A DNA stretch of 20,567 bases from the IMG/VR virus record IMGVR_UViG_3300038435_000203, positions 1 to 20,567 of that record, one strand, 5' to 3'. The position numbers and the translations under genes were made by a program. The notes below the pieces were generated by a model that saw only the letters and a list, made by a program, of their open reading frames with translations, had not been told where the DNA came from and did no database searches. How positions within the stretch are numbered: the first letter of the stretch is position 1; each line of letters starts with the position of its first letter. Positions 5,934-14,985 of this stretch are shown in pieces. Origin of the DNA: a virus.

Positions 5934-8896
5934 CACTCCACCGCAAACACCTTCATCACCTCGTCGCCGAGGTGGTTGATGACCTTCACTGCGATGCGGC
6001 CGGAGTCGGGTTTCGGGAACGGGCGCGACGTGTCGGAATAGAGGCTTTCCCAGGCCTCCTGATCAATCTCGGCCTTCAGCGTCGTCTTCAGCGCCTTGTA
6101 GGGATCGTTCGCGCCCAGGAAGTAGGCGTGGCGGACGAAGAAGCTCTCCTCGTTGTAGTCGGTATCGAGCATCCAGAGCGCGATGCCGTCGGTGCCCTCG
6201 GAGATCACCTCTCCGGTCTGCGGCTTGAAGACATCGACGCCGAAAACCTTGACGCGGATCATGTCGTCGCCGGTGTCCTCGATCTTGATGTCGGGCTCGC
6301 CGAAGATCACGAACAGGTTGCCGGTGGCGGTCGCCTTAAGATCGCCGCCCATGTGCAGATCGGGGTTCATACGGGCCTTCAGCACCGGCACGCGGCCGAG
6401 CTTGTCGAACTCGGCGGAATGGGCGTCGTAGTTGAAAGCGCAGGCAATCAGCACGTCGAAGCTGGCATCGCCAGCCTCGCGCGCGGCGGCAACAAGGTCA
6501 GGGCGGGAGACCGTGCCAAACTCGGGACCGATGAAGATGCCCGCGCGCTTCTCTTTCTCGCCCTCCATGAATACGCCCTCGGCGCAGATGAAGCGGCCGG
6601 GCCATCCAGTCAGGCTCGTAAACGTGATCCGGTCCTCCTTGTGCGCCTGCTGAACGCCGGCCACCTTGAGGTTTTCGAGGATCATCTGGGCGAAGTCGGT
6701 GGTCACATCGTCGCGGTCCGGTGCCTCGCGCTTGCCTTCGGACGCTTTGAGGATGTCGATGAGTTCGTCGTTCCAATCGACGGCGAGCGTGCGATGCGGC
6801 GATAGGCTTTCGACCGTGAACGGCCCGGCGACGCGGATGCGGGAATTATCGACGTAAGGCTTATCATAGAGATATTCGAACTCGGCCTTGGCAGCGATCG
6901 AAGCGTCGATCTCCTTCTGGCGTGCGATGCGCGCGTCCCACCATTGACCGTGAATCTTGATCGCCTTCTCATTCGTCCAAGGATCGATCGGCTTTTCCGG
7001 CAAGGTCTTGAAGGTGTAATCGCGGCCCAACACGGCATTGAGCTTCGCGAGCGCCTTCTGCGATTTCTTGCCGATTTCGTCCTCGGCAATCGCCTCGCGC
7101 AGCTTCGTGTGAAGCGCCACGGCCTCTGGCTTCCAGGGATCGCCGGCCTCGCGTGGAATATCCCATTCCTCCCAAGGCTGGTTGCGGCCGAGCGCCCGAT
7201 TCAGTTCCTGCCGCAGCGGCTCAAGCGTCTCCTGCCAGCGCTCCCAGATCACATCAATTTCAGCGTTGTTGGTAATTGACTTCAACGTGATGTGCGGCAC
7301 TCGTTCATAAACGAATCCGTGGCGGATATCGCCACGTGTTGGTGCTGATCGTGGTGCGGCCTGCGTGACTTCGGCTTCTTTACGTTGCCCTTCAGGCGAG
7401 TCGGCAAGCAGGTAGTACGAATATCGCGCACCCATGAGTCGAGATCGCGCGAGAGCAATGGCAACGCGGCTCGTATCGATGGTAATCCAGCGCCGCCCCC
7501 ATTGTTCAGCGACGTAGGCAGTCGTCCCGGAGCCGCAAGTTGGGTCCAGCACAAGATCGCCCGGGTCCGTAGCCATTAGAATGCAGCGTTCGACGACCTT
7601 TCGGGAGGTCTCGACGACATACTTTCTATCAGCCGCAGGTGCGGTGTTCGCCCAGATGTTGTGAAGGGGAGACACGGGATAATCATCGAAAAACAATTTG
7701 TATCGTATGGTCTTTCCATCTGCGTAAGGTTCGATTCGATTCGACCTAGCGAGTCGATCAAGGCCTATCCGCGGCGACTTCCAAGACCTTCCTGGTGGTG
7801 GATCAAATTGCCGTCCCTGGAACGGGAACCTGTAAAGCCCAGTGGCGAAAATGCCTGCGGGATAAAGAGCGGATAGCTGATAAAGACGTGCTCCAGCAGG
7901 ATGAGGCTCTTTTCCGTCGATCTGCGAGCGGCTCAGAGTTCCCGACACAGCGTTCGGCAATTCAAAACGATTCCAGTGACTGTCGCCGGTAATGTCAGTC
8001 TGCTCAAAGATGGCCCTGAACTTAAGCTTCTCGATATCTCTTGCGTAGAAGAGAATGTAATCAAAAATTCCCTCAATATACCGCCCGCCCAAAGTCATGT
8101 TCTTTTTTCGAAAGACAATCTCCTCCACGAAATTCTGGGCGCCAAATACCTCATCGAGCAGCGCACGAATTCGATGAGGATTTTCGCTGCCGATTTGCAC
8201 AAAGATTGATCCGCTCTCGTGCAGCAGGTCGCGCGCGACCGTGAAGCGATCGCGTAGATAGGTCAGATATGAATGAATGCCATCGCGCCATGTGTCGCGG
8301 AAAGCACGCACCTGCTCCGGCTCGCGCGTGATGTGATCCTTTGCGCCGTCTTTCACTTCATTTGTTGTCGTTGACCACTGGAAATTCGAGTTGAACTTGA
8401 TGCCGTAGGGCGGATCGATATAGATGCACTGCACCTGACCGCGCAGGCCCTCGCGTTCGGCGAGGCTTGCCATCACCGAAAGCGAGTCGCCGGAGATCAT
8501 CCGGTTCGACCAGTGCGCGGCGTGCTGATAGAACTCGGTCGCTGCTTCCTTATCTCGTAGCCCATTGAAGTCGGCGAACAAGTCGACCGTGTCACCGGCC
8601 TCTTCGTCCGCGCTCTCTTTCGTCTCGCGCTTCAGATCGTCGATGATGACCTTGGGATGGACCTTTTCCTGAATGTAGAGGGGCGGCGCCGAGACGATGA
8701 GATCGGACCAGTCCTGCTCATCCTTGCCGCGCCAGACCAGCTGCGGATCGAGATCCCGGTTGCGCCGCTCATAGGCGAGCTGGACCGGGGTCTTGTCCTC
8801 CTCGCGCATCACGCTCTCGAATTCCGCCGTCGGGATGTTCAGCCGCTTGGCGGCTTGATGCTTCAGCGCCGCGACTTCGATCGCCTTCTTCGCCAT
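5933..8896 (-). CDS. Type III-like site-specific DNA methyltransferase (Mod subunit)
   Basis: The protein has 987 residues from the ATG at 8896. Motif IV, DPPY, is at residues 161-164 and the AdoMet-binding motif I, DPTCGSGTT, at 451-459. DPPY before motif I is the beta-class order typical of type III Mod proteins, which transfer a methyl group from S-adenosylmethionine to the exocyclic amine of adenine (or N4 of cytosine). The stretch between the motifs should hold the target-recognition domain. The C-terminal half (about 500-987) is longer than in classical Mod and ends with a tail of unknown role. The start was chosen at MAKKAIEV because GGAGAGGGG precedes it and the upstream in-frame extension would overlap the restriction gene. 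The gap from the restriction gene's stop is only 17 bp. In type III systems Mod sets specificity for both modification and cleavage. Confidence 0.92.
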   Translation of the reverse strand: MAKKAIEVAALKHQAAKRLNIPTAEFESVMREEDKTPVQLAYERRNRDLDPQLVWRGKDEQDWSDLIVSAPPLYIQEKVHPKVIIDDLKRETKESADEEAGDTVDLFADFNGLRDKEAATEFYQHAAHWSNRMISGDSLSVMASLAEREGLRGQVQCIYIDPPYGIKFNSNFQWSTTTNEVKDGAKDHITREPEQVRAFRDTWRDGIHSYLTYLRDRFTVARDLLHESGSIFVQIGSENPHRIRALLDEVFGAQNFVEEIVFRKKNMTLGGRYIEGIFDYILFYARDIEKLKFRAIFEQTDITGDSHWNRFELPNAVSGTLSRSQIDGKEPHPAGARLYQLSALYPAGIFATGLYRFPFQGRQFDPPPGRSWKSPRIGLDRLARSNRIEPYADGKTIRYKLFFDDYPVSPLHNIWANTAPAADRKYVVETSRKVVERCILMATDPGDLVLDPTCGSGTTAYVAEQWGRRWITIDTSRVAIALARSRLMGARYSYYLLADSPEGQRKEAEVTQAAPRSAPTRGDIRHGFVYERVPHITLKSITNNAEIDVIWERWQETLEPLRQELNRALGRNQPWEEWDIPREAGDPWKPEAVALHTKLREAIAEDEIGKKSQKALAKLNAVLGRDYTFKTLPEKPIDPWTNEKAIKIHGQWWDARIARQKEIDASIAAKAEFEYLYDKPYVDNSRIRVAGPFTVESLSPHRTLAVDWNDELIDILKASEGKREAPDRDDVTTDFAQMILENLKVAGVQQAHKEDRITFTSLTGWPGRFICAEGVFMEGEKEKRAGIFIGPEFGTVSRPDLVAAAREAGDASFDVLIACAFNYDAHSAEFDKLGRVPVLKARMNPDLHMGGDLKATATGNLFVIFGEPDIKIEDTGDDMIRVKVFGVDVFKPQTGEVISEGTDGIALWMLDTDYNEESFFVRHAYFLGANDPYKALKTTLKAEIDQEAWESLYSDTSRPFPKPDSGRIAVKVINHLGDEVMKVFAVE

Positions 8897-8913
8897 ACGT
8901 CCAGCCCCTCTCC

Positions 8914-11900
8914 TTACGCCGCCGCGCTTGTCGCGCCGGCAGCGCAAAGCCCGTCAATCAGCTTGTTGAATTCGGTTTCGATCTCATAGACCGCAGTGAA
9001 TTCGGCAAAGGCCCAGCGCCCGAACTTGCCGAGATTGTTCACGCCCGGCACCCAATAGGAACGCATGGTGTTCGCCTTCTCCTTGGCATTCTCGCCGCGG
9101 AAGCCCTTGATCTCGACGATCAGATTGAGCGGTTCGGGAATTCCCTCTTTGGAAGACTTCCCATCGTTCACCTGCACGATGAAATCGGGAATGTACTTCT
9201 TCGGGCTTGAGCCCATGAGATACGGCACTTCGAGGCCGAGGTTCTGGTTCTTGACATAAGCGCGCACCTTGGGATGCGCCTCGGCGACGCGGCAGAACTC
9301 CGCCTCCCAGTCGCTATCGCAGATCACCCAGTTGATGTGACACTTCGGCGGCGGGCCGTTCGTCTGCCAGCGCGTCTCCTTGGACGTGGTGAAGTTCACA
9401 TAGGCCGTAGAGCCCGTCGGATTGTAGGCGTCGAGGATCGCCTTCACCGGATTCTCGCCGACCAGCGACAGCGTGATGGCCGCCTTGATCCGCTCGGTCG
9501 CCATGTCGGCGATTTCTTTGTAGAGGAGCTGTGCCGGATAAGTGCCACCCGAGCACTTTAGCCAGCCGCCTTCGAGCCACTGCCGCGTGATCCGCTTGAG
9601 CTGGCCGAACAGGTGGAGCTTTGGTTCCTCGCCGGGATCGCGGTACTTGTTGTAGAGCAGGTGCCGAGCAAGGTGAAACAGAATGGTCGACGAGCGCGTG
9701 TCTTCGAGATGCGCGACCGTCAAATCTACGCCCTCGCCGATGATGCCCTGGTTCTTCGTGACAGACGGCCCCACCAACTCGGGCGTCAGGTGCAGGATGT
9801 GATCGGGGCCGAAGGTGGCCTCGAGCCGCTCCGCGGGCAGTTCGACACGATAGCCCTCGACGCGCGGGAAAACAATTTCAAGCGCGTCGCGCTCAGGCTT
9901 CACCGCATGAACCCGAATGGTCTCTCGCGGAGGCGCCGGCTTTACGACCACGGGCTTGGCCGCGAAGTCAAACGGAATGCCAAGCACGTCGGCATACTCG
10001 ACGTTGAACAGGCCATCGTCGTTCAAATCATAGGATTGACGGCGCAGGCCGCGGCCTACGACCTGTTCGCAAAGGAGCTGCGTGCCGAATGCGCGAACGC
10101 CGAGGATATGCGTCACCGTGTTAGCATCCCACCCCTCGGTCAGCATCGAGACCGAGACGACGCAACGGATCTGCTCGCCGAGCCTGTCCTTCTTTCCGAC
10201 GGTGTTCATGACCTCGCGCAGGAGCGTTGCATCATCGATCTCGCCCCCGGCACGCAGATCACTCGCGTCCTTGCCGCCGCGCTCCAAAATGTCACGGCGA
10301 AAGCGCTCGATCTCGTCGGCAGCCATCTCGCGAAAATCCTTGTCGAGCGCTTCGCCGGATTCGAGCTGCGCCGAATCGATCAGGATTGTGTTGGGGCGTG
10401 CGAGCCGATTGCCGAACTCATCGTAGTTGCGGAAGAGGGCAAGGCGCCCGTTTTCGAGGGTGGTCGATCCGTCGTCATTCTCGCGGTGGAAGCCGGAGAT
10501 GTATTTGTAGACGAGTTCTGAGGTCGATGTGTTGTTGCACACCACGATGAACACCGGCGGCACGCCGATGCCCGCGTTATCCCAGAGCTCGAAGGTCTTC
10601 TGATAGTGCCCGTAGAGCGCTTCGAGCGCTGACAGCAGGACGGTTGGCAGGGCAAGCGGATCGTAGCCCTTCGCTCCGGCTGACCGTCCCTTCTTGGGCA
10701 AGCCGCGGGGGCTCTTCTTGATCTCGTCCCAGAGGTTGCGGAATTTCGGCGTGTCACCGCCAGGCACGTTGTCGGCGACCGGAACGCGCGGCAATTTCAC
10801 AATGCCACATTCGATAGCGTCCATGAGCGAGAAGTCGCTCATGGTCCAAGGGAACAAGGTGCCTTCGAGATAACCCGAACCGCGCAGAAAGAATGGCGTC
10901 GCGGAAAGGTCGTAGACCAGCGAGATGCCCAGCTTGCGCTTGACCGTTTCCAGTCCGGAAATCCACATCCGGGCGGCCTCGTTGTTCTCCTTCGCCTCCT
11001 CCTTCTCTTCGCCTTTCAGGTCGTCTTCCGTCTCTCCAGTGGCGTCCTTGACTCGCTCGCGGTAGCAATGATGCGCTTCGTCGTTGATGACGACGATATT
11101 CTTCATTCCCATCAACTCGGGCATGACACGCTGGAGCATCTGGCCGTCGGTTTCGAGCGTCTGGAGTTTCTTGGTGGGGTCCTTCTTGGCCTCCCATCCT
11201 TCGATCGCTTCGCGCGTGCCTTTTGACACCTCGATGCGCTCGCGCAACTTGAACGCGTGATAGTTGGTGATGACGATCTTCGCCCGGTCGATGTCCGCGA
11301 GCAGATCCGGCGGCACGATCTCGCGGTGCCGGTAGTAGCTCTCGGGATCGTTCGGAAGGAGCACCCGCAACCGATCCTTGATCGTGATGCCAGGCGCTAC
11401 GATCAGAAACCCGCGGGAGAAGTGCTTGCTGTTTGGATGACGCACAGCGTTGATCGTCTGCCACGCGATCACCATCGCCATGACGGTCGTCTTGCCGGCG
11501 CCGGTGGCCAGCTTCAGCGCTAGCCGCAGCAGTTCCGGATTCGCCTGCTCGTTTCCACCTTTGATATGTGCCCAGAACTTGGCGACCCGCGGCCCGAGTT
11601 TGGGCGCGACCTCGGTCAGCCAGATTGCGGTTTCGACGGCCTCGATCTGGCAGAAGAACGGACGGATGCCCTCGAACTGATGGTGCCGCCAGTGCTTCAG
11701 AAGGCGCGCGGTTTCCGGCGTCACCAGCCACTGGTCGGGATTGGGCAGATTGCGCCACGTCTCGACGTAAGTCCGAATCTCATTGATGATGGGCGTAGGG
11801 TTGTATTCCTGCTCCTCGGAGGTCAGCCCCGCCTCGTCTTCGAAGAGTATCTGCGTCTGGCCCCGCGTGCGGCGCCGCTTCTTTGGCTTCGGAACTGGCG

Positions 11901-12033
11901 TGATGAGGTCGGAGCGACGTCGCGTCTCCAAGATGCGATTGGTGGGCTGCCCGTCCGCGTCGAGCTCCCAATGCCGGCCGGGATAGGCGTAAGGCGAATT
12001 GAGGATCGGCCGCTCGAAGAATTGCTCAGTCAC
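8914..12033 (-). CDS. Type III-like restriction endonuclease subunit (SF2 helicase-nuclease, BPTD_3080-like)
   Basis: The protein has 1039 residues. The SF2 motor shows Walker A ATGAGKT at 176-182, DEAH at 318-321, SATPF at 378-381, and motifs V-VI in LTEGWDANTV (631-640) and QVVGRGLRRQ (657-666). A C-terminal PD-(D/E)xK nuclease is visible: a DWEAEF helix near 908-913, IPDFIV with Asp950, and VEIKG with Glu974 and Lys976. Such proteins pair with a Mod subunit, move along or switch on DNA using ATP, and cut unmodified sites. The layout resembles the family annotated as BPTD_3080 restriction endonucleases. The start is GTG at 12033, overlapping the upstream HTH gene's TGA as GTGA, with GGAAGGGGG just upstream. 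All key motifs are intact, so the enzyme is probably functional. Confidence 0.92.
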   Translation of the reverse strand: MTEQFFERPILNSPYAYPGRHWELDADGQPTNRILETRRRSDLITPVPKPKKRRRTRGQTQILFEDEAGLTSEEQEYNPTPIINEIRTYVETWRNLPNPDQWLVTPETARLLKHWRHHQFEGIRPFFCQIEAVETAIWLTEVAPKLGPRVAKFWAHIKGGNEQANPELLRLALKLATGAGKTTVMAMVIAWQTINAVRHPNSKHFSRGFLIVAPGITIKDRLRVLLPNDPESYYRHREIVPPDLLADIDRAKIVITNYHAFKLRERIEVSKGTREAIEGWEAKKDPTKKLQTLETDGQMLQRVMPELMGMKNIVVINDEAHHCYRERVKDATGETEDDLKGEEKEEAKENNEAARMWISGLETVKRKLGISLVYDLSATPFFLRGSGYLEGTLFPWTMSDFSLMDAIECGIVKLPRVPVADNVPGGDTPKFRNLWDEIKKSPRGLPKKGRSAGAKGYDPLALPTVLLSALEALYGHYQKTFELWDNAGIGVPPVFIVVCNNTSTSELVYKYISGFHRENDDGSTTLENGRLALFRNYDEFGNRLARPNTILIDSAQLESGEALDKDFREMAADEIERFRRDILERGGKDASDLRAGGEIDDATLLREVMNTVGKKDRLGEQIRCVVSVSMLTEGWDANTVTHILGVRAFGTQLLCEQVVGRGLRRQSYDLNDDGLFNVEYADVLGIPFDFAAKPVVVKPAPPRETIRVHAVKPERDALEIVFPRVEGYRVELPAERLEATFGPDHILHLTPELVGPSVTKNQGIIGEGVDLTVAHLEDTRSSTILFHLARHLLYNKYRDPGEEPKLHLFGQLKRITRQWLEGGWLKCSGGTYPAQLLYKEIADMATERIKAAITLSLVGENPVKAILDAYNPTGSTAYVNFTTSKETRWQTNGPPPKCHINWVICDSDWEAEFCRVAEAHPKVRAYVKNQNLGLEVPYLMGSSPKKYIPDFIVQVNDGKSSKEGIPEPLNLIVEIKGFRGENAKEKANTMRSYWVPGVNNLGKFGRWAFAEFTAVYEIETEFNKLIDGLCAAGATSAAA

Positions 12034-12233
12034 CGTGCCCCCTTCCGCCGATCGTCCCTCGCGGCAGCCTTTCGCTCCTCAATCCATAGGTCCAGGTCCG
12101 TCTGCTTGAAGCGCCATTGTCCGCGCACCTTGAAAGCAGGCAACTCGCGGCGTTGCGCCATCGTGTAGACCGTCTTTTCAGCGACCTTCAGGAGATCGGC
12201 AACCTCATGAAGCGTTAGCAGCGCGTCGGGCAT
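12030..12233 (-). CDS. Excisionase-family HTH protein heading the restriction operon
   Basis: The protein has 67 residues and a MerR/excisionase-type winged HTH: LTLHEVADLLKVAEKTVYTM at 6-25, then LPAFKVRGQWRF at 31-42 as the wing, and an Arg/Lys-rich tail. It should bind DNA and may autoregulate the restriction-modification operon, like a controller protein, though it belongs to a different family from the classical C proteins. The ATG at 12233 was preferred over an upstream in-frame TTG because GGAGAGG lies before it and the HTH then starts near residue 6. It overlaps the restriction gene by four bases. Confidence 0.85.
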   Translation of the reverse strand: MPDALLTLHEVADLLKVAEKTVYTMAQRRELPAFKVRGQWRFKQTDLDLWIEERKAAARDDRRKGAR

Positions 12234-12480
12234 TCCCCCCGCCTCTCCGGATTCGTCGGTCAAAAGATGCCAGACTTTACCAGAGCACGCTATCGTTGAT
12301 CGTAAGGAAGATTTCCCGCAGGACCTGCGAAGGTGTCGAGAGTCGAACGCCCGGGTCGGGGTCGGGACATCCGTGCAGGAGTCAGATTGCGCGTCAGAGC
12401 CGTTGACCTGCTCCCCAAGTTGTCCTCGTTTATAGGGAGAATCTGTTCCGGTTATGCCCCTCCGTGGGGCTTGCTGCGAA
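12234..12480. other. Gene-free seam between the restriction operon and the recombinase cassette
   Basis: This 247-bp stretch has no supportable gene. It contains the palindrome CGCAGG-A-CCTGCG at 12317-12329, a G-rich part with tandem GTCGGGG/GTCGGGA near 12354-12365, and a small hairpin at 12456-12470. It must hold the promoter of the restriction operon. It is also the first gene-free DNA downstream of a serine recombinase cassette, where an attachment site is commonly found. The palindrome is a plausible operator for the HTH protein. None of these roles is proven by sequence. Confidence 0.5.
12456..12470 (-). terminator. Small hairpin after the recombinase cassette
   Basis: GCCCC-TCCGT-GGGGC forms a 5-bp GC stem 11 nt beyond the stop codon of the last cassette gene, in its direction of transcription. 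There is no following T tract, so termination would have to be weak or factor-assisted. Confidence 0.3.
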
Positions 12481-12903
12481 CTATTGCCCCCTGGCGATGA
12501 AGCGAAGGCTGCGTTGCTCGGTCCAATCCACCGGAAACCGCTTCATCAGGGTCTCCAATTGCAGGTGAGCCGATTGTCGACCACCGAGGATCGCTTCCAC
12601 AACCTCCGGCGCTAACAGCGTCATCCGGAGCACGCGACCAACGTAGGACTCATTGATCTTCTCGGCATTGGCGATCTCGCGAATGGTGGCGTACTCGCCG
12701 TTCTCCAGCATCTCCCGCCATCGGAATGCCCGGGCAATCGCCTTGACCATGGCGCCGTCGATGTGGCGGCGGGCTGGCGCAGCAGTGACGTTCATACCGC
12801 TGGGCGCCAGCACAAGCTTGCGGCCGCCGCGCCGTCGGATGGAAATCGGCACGCGGATGGTGACGGTCTGGCCGTCTTCTGTGATCCTCGACGTGTCTTT
12901 CAT
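12481..12903 (-). CDS. HTH accessory protein of the serine recombinase cassette
   Basis: The protein has 140 residues. Residues 70-106 form a ParB/KorB-style HTH (YATIREIANAEKINESYVGR, then VLRMTLLAPEVVEAILGG). The first 30 residues are basic (ISIRRRGGRKLVLAP). I know this protein only as a conserved companion encoded straight after DUF2924-associated recombinases; a job as recombination directionality or regulatory factor is inference. Its ATG overlaps the recombinase stop as ATGA, so it is probably made by coupled translation in a fixed ratio to the recombinase. Confidence 0.75.
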   Translation of the reverse strand: MKDTSRITEDGQTVTIRVPISIRRRGGRKLVLAPSGMNVTAAPARRHIDGAMVKAIARAFRWREMLENGEYATIREIANAEKINESYVGRVLRMTLLAPEVVEAILGGRQSAHLQLETLMKRFPVDWTEQRSLRFIARGQ

Positions 12904-14212
12904 GCTGCCCTCCGCGCCTCCGGGCGGATGGTGCCCAAGTCCTCAACGAGGCTCGTCAGTCCTTGTGTGCGCAGTCGGATGTCCGCACCTTCGGTGCCGA
13001 TGTCGACGCGTTCAACAAGCAACTGCACAATTCGAGCCTGTTCGGCGGGGAATAGTTCGTCCCAGAGCGGGTCAAGCCGCTCCAATGCCTCCCGCACGTC
13101 AGCCTCGCTAAGGCCGTCCAGCGATCCCCTCGCCACGCGCCACGTGCGCACGATGACCTCGGGCGAGCGCAGCAGGACACGCACCTGCTCGATCACAGCA
13201 CTCTCGATCTCCGCCGCCGGGATACGCCGCACCGGGCAGGCATCGGCGTCACGCTTCAGCGCGTCGGTCGACACGTAGTAACGGTAGAGCTTTCCGCCTC
13301 TTCGGGTGTGGGTGGGCGTCATGGCTCGCCCAGTCGGTCCGAAAATCAACCCTTTCAGCAGAGCCGGCGTCTGCGCCCGGGTTCGCGCTCCGCGCCGATG
13401 GGGACTGTCGGCAAGGATGCCGTGGACCTTGTCCCATAGTCCCTGACTGACGATGGCCCGATGCTCGCCAGGATAGGCGGTGCCCTTGTGCACCGCCTGG
13501 CCGATGTAGACGCGGTTGTTCAGGAGCTTGTAGACATAACCCTTGTCGACAAGCTTGCCCTGCTTGCCGGTGATGCCTTCAGCCCGCAGCGCCCGCACCA
13601 GCACGGTCGCGGAGCCGAGCTTCACGAAGCGCTCGAAGATCATGCGGACCCTCTTCGCTTCGGACTCGTTCACCACAAGCTTGCGGTCCTTCACGTCGTA
13701 GCCGAGCGGTACGAAGCCGCCCATCCACATGCCTTTCTTGCGGGACGCCGCGAACTTGTCGCGGATGCGCTCGCCGATCACCTCGCGCTCGAACTGCGCG
13801 AAAGAGAGCAGGATGTTGAGCGTGAGCCGTCCCATAGACGTCGTGGTGTTGAACGACTGCGTGACGCTGACGAAGGTGACGTTGTTGCGGTCGAACACCT
13901 CGACGAGTTTGGCAAAATCCATCAGTGCGCGGCTAAGCCGATCGATCTTGTACACAACGACCACATCGATCCGGCGCGCTTCGATATCCGCTAGGAGCCG
14001 CTTGAGTGCCGGTCGTTCCAGCGTCGCGCCAGAAACCCCGCCGTCATCATAGCGGTCCGGCACCAGCACCCAGCCCTCGGGCTTCTGGCTTGCGATATAG
14101 GCTTCGCAAGCCTCGCGCTGCGCATCGAGCGAGTTGAACTCCTGCTCCAGACCCTCCTCGCTCGATTTGCGCGTGTAGACCGCGCAGCGCAGTTTGCGCA
14201 CGACCGGCTTCT

Positions 14213-14216
<4 letters not shown>
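12900..14216 (-). CDS. Large serine recombinase (resolvase/invertase family)
   Basis: The protein has 438 residues from the ATG at 14216. The catalytic domain spans about 8-155: YTRKS at 14-18 gives nucleophile Ser18, with VVVYKIDRLSR at 86-96 carrying the active-site Asp and Arg residues. The Recombinase domain spans about 165-270 (GFVPLGYDV, then LLNNRVYIGQAVHKG). The zinc-ribbon position (about 287-335) reads GLIFGPTGRAMTPTH and lacks the usual CxxC; only Cys327 remains. It should catalyse strand exchange through a Ser-DNA link to integrate or excise the element. ATGA overlaps join it to DUF2924 upstream and to the HTH gene downstream. A longer in-frame N-terminal extension through the DUF2924 gene was rejected because it overlaps coding DNA and has no family match. 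Confidence 0.93.
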
Positions 14217-14655
<439 letters not shown>

Positions 14656-14659
<4 letters not shown>

Positions 14660-14856
14660 TTCGAGCCTCCATCCGACGTGAGACGGTCGGCATGACTGCT
14701 CTGGTGGGCAGCACAGTCGAGCAAACTCTCTCTGGCGGAGAGAGATAAAGAACTGGACTTTCGCGCCTGGAGCCGCATGAGCCCGGTCGCAAGGATTTCG
14801 CACAGCTCGGCGAGCCGTTCGTCGGCAGACATGCGGTTTGGGCAAAGGGGATTCAT
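14656..14856 (-). CDS. Small first gene of the recombinase cassette
   Basis: The protein has 66 residues. MSADERLAELCEILATGLMR at 9-28 is followed by LQARKSSSLSLSARESLLD. This resembles a small conserved protein often found before DUF2924 genes; no function is known. The start may be the ATG at 14856 or the internal ATG at 14832 (MSADERL), and neither has a strong Shine-Dalgarno. Its TGA overlaps the GTG of DUF2924. Within the coding sequence, CTCTCTC at 14726-14732 and GAGAGAG at 14738-14744 can form a 7-bp hairpin. Confidence 0.7.
14666..14670 (-). promoter_or_regulatory. Shine-Dalgarno of the DUF2924 gene
   Basis: GGAGG on the minus strand lies six bases before the GTG at 14659. It decides the start of the DUF2924 gene although an upstream in-frame stretch is also open. 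It sits inside the end of the preceding small gene. Confidence 0.8.
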
Positions 14857-14862
14857 CGGGGC

Positions 14863-14883
14863 GGCGTCGTGAAATGCGACGCC
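14863..14883. repeat. Perfect inverted repeat before the recombinase cassette
   Basis: GGCGTCG at 14863-14869 and CGACGCC at 14877-14883 form a 7-bp stem with a 7-nt loop, ending 7 bp before the first start codon of the cassette. It could be an operator or a leader hairpin that limits translation. Confidence 0.55.
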
Positions 14884-14904
14884 AGATCATCACGCCACAG
14901 CGCG

Positions 14905-14947
14905 AGAGAACAGCAAAATCAGGTACTTAGAGAACAGGAGCGATGAA
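14905..14947. repeat. Two 9-bp direct repeats AGAGAACAG
   Basis: AGAGAACAG occurs at 14905-14913 and 14939-14947, 34 bp apart start to start. They lie in the 129-bp gap that must contain the cassette promoter, so they are candidate sites for a regulator or recombination factor. Confidence 0.5.
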
Positions 14948-14985
14948 GAAAGCACCCCTGCGAAACGCCGCGAAAATCCCAGCCG

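Noticed and set aside
5972-6805. Open frame of 277 codons on the plus strand
   Set aside because: It is antisense to the C-terminal half of the methyltransferase and has no domain.
9613-10521. Open frame of 302 codons on the plus strand
   Set aside because: It is antisense to the restriction subunit, whose helicase motifs fix the coding strand; its composition is that of a GC-rich shadow frame.
12330-12360. GCGTTCGACTCTCGACACC-like stretch on the minus strand, resembling a tRNA or tmRNA 3' end
   Set aside because: The flanking bases do not pair into a five-base T stem or an acceptor stem, so it is probably a chance match.
14660-14792. N-terminal extensions of the recombinase and DUF2924 frames beyond the chosen starts
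   Set aside because: The extensions overlap upstream coding sequence, and the Shine-Dalgarno sites and four-base overlaps identify the internal starts.
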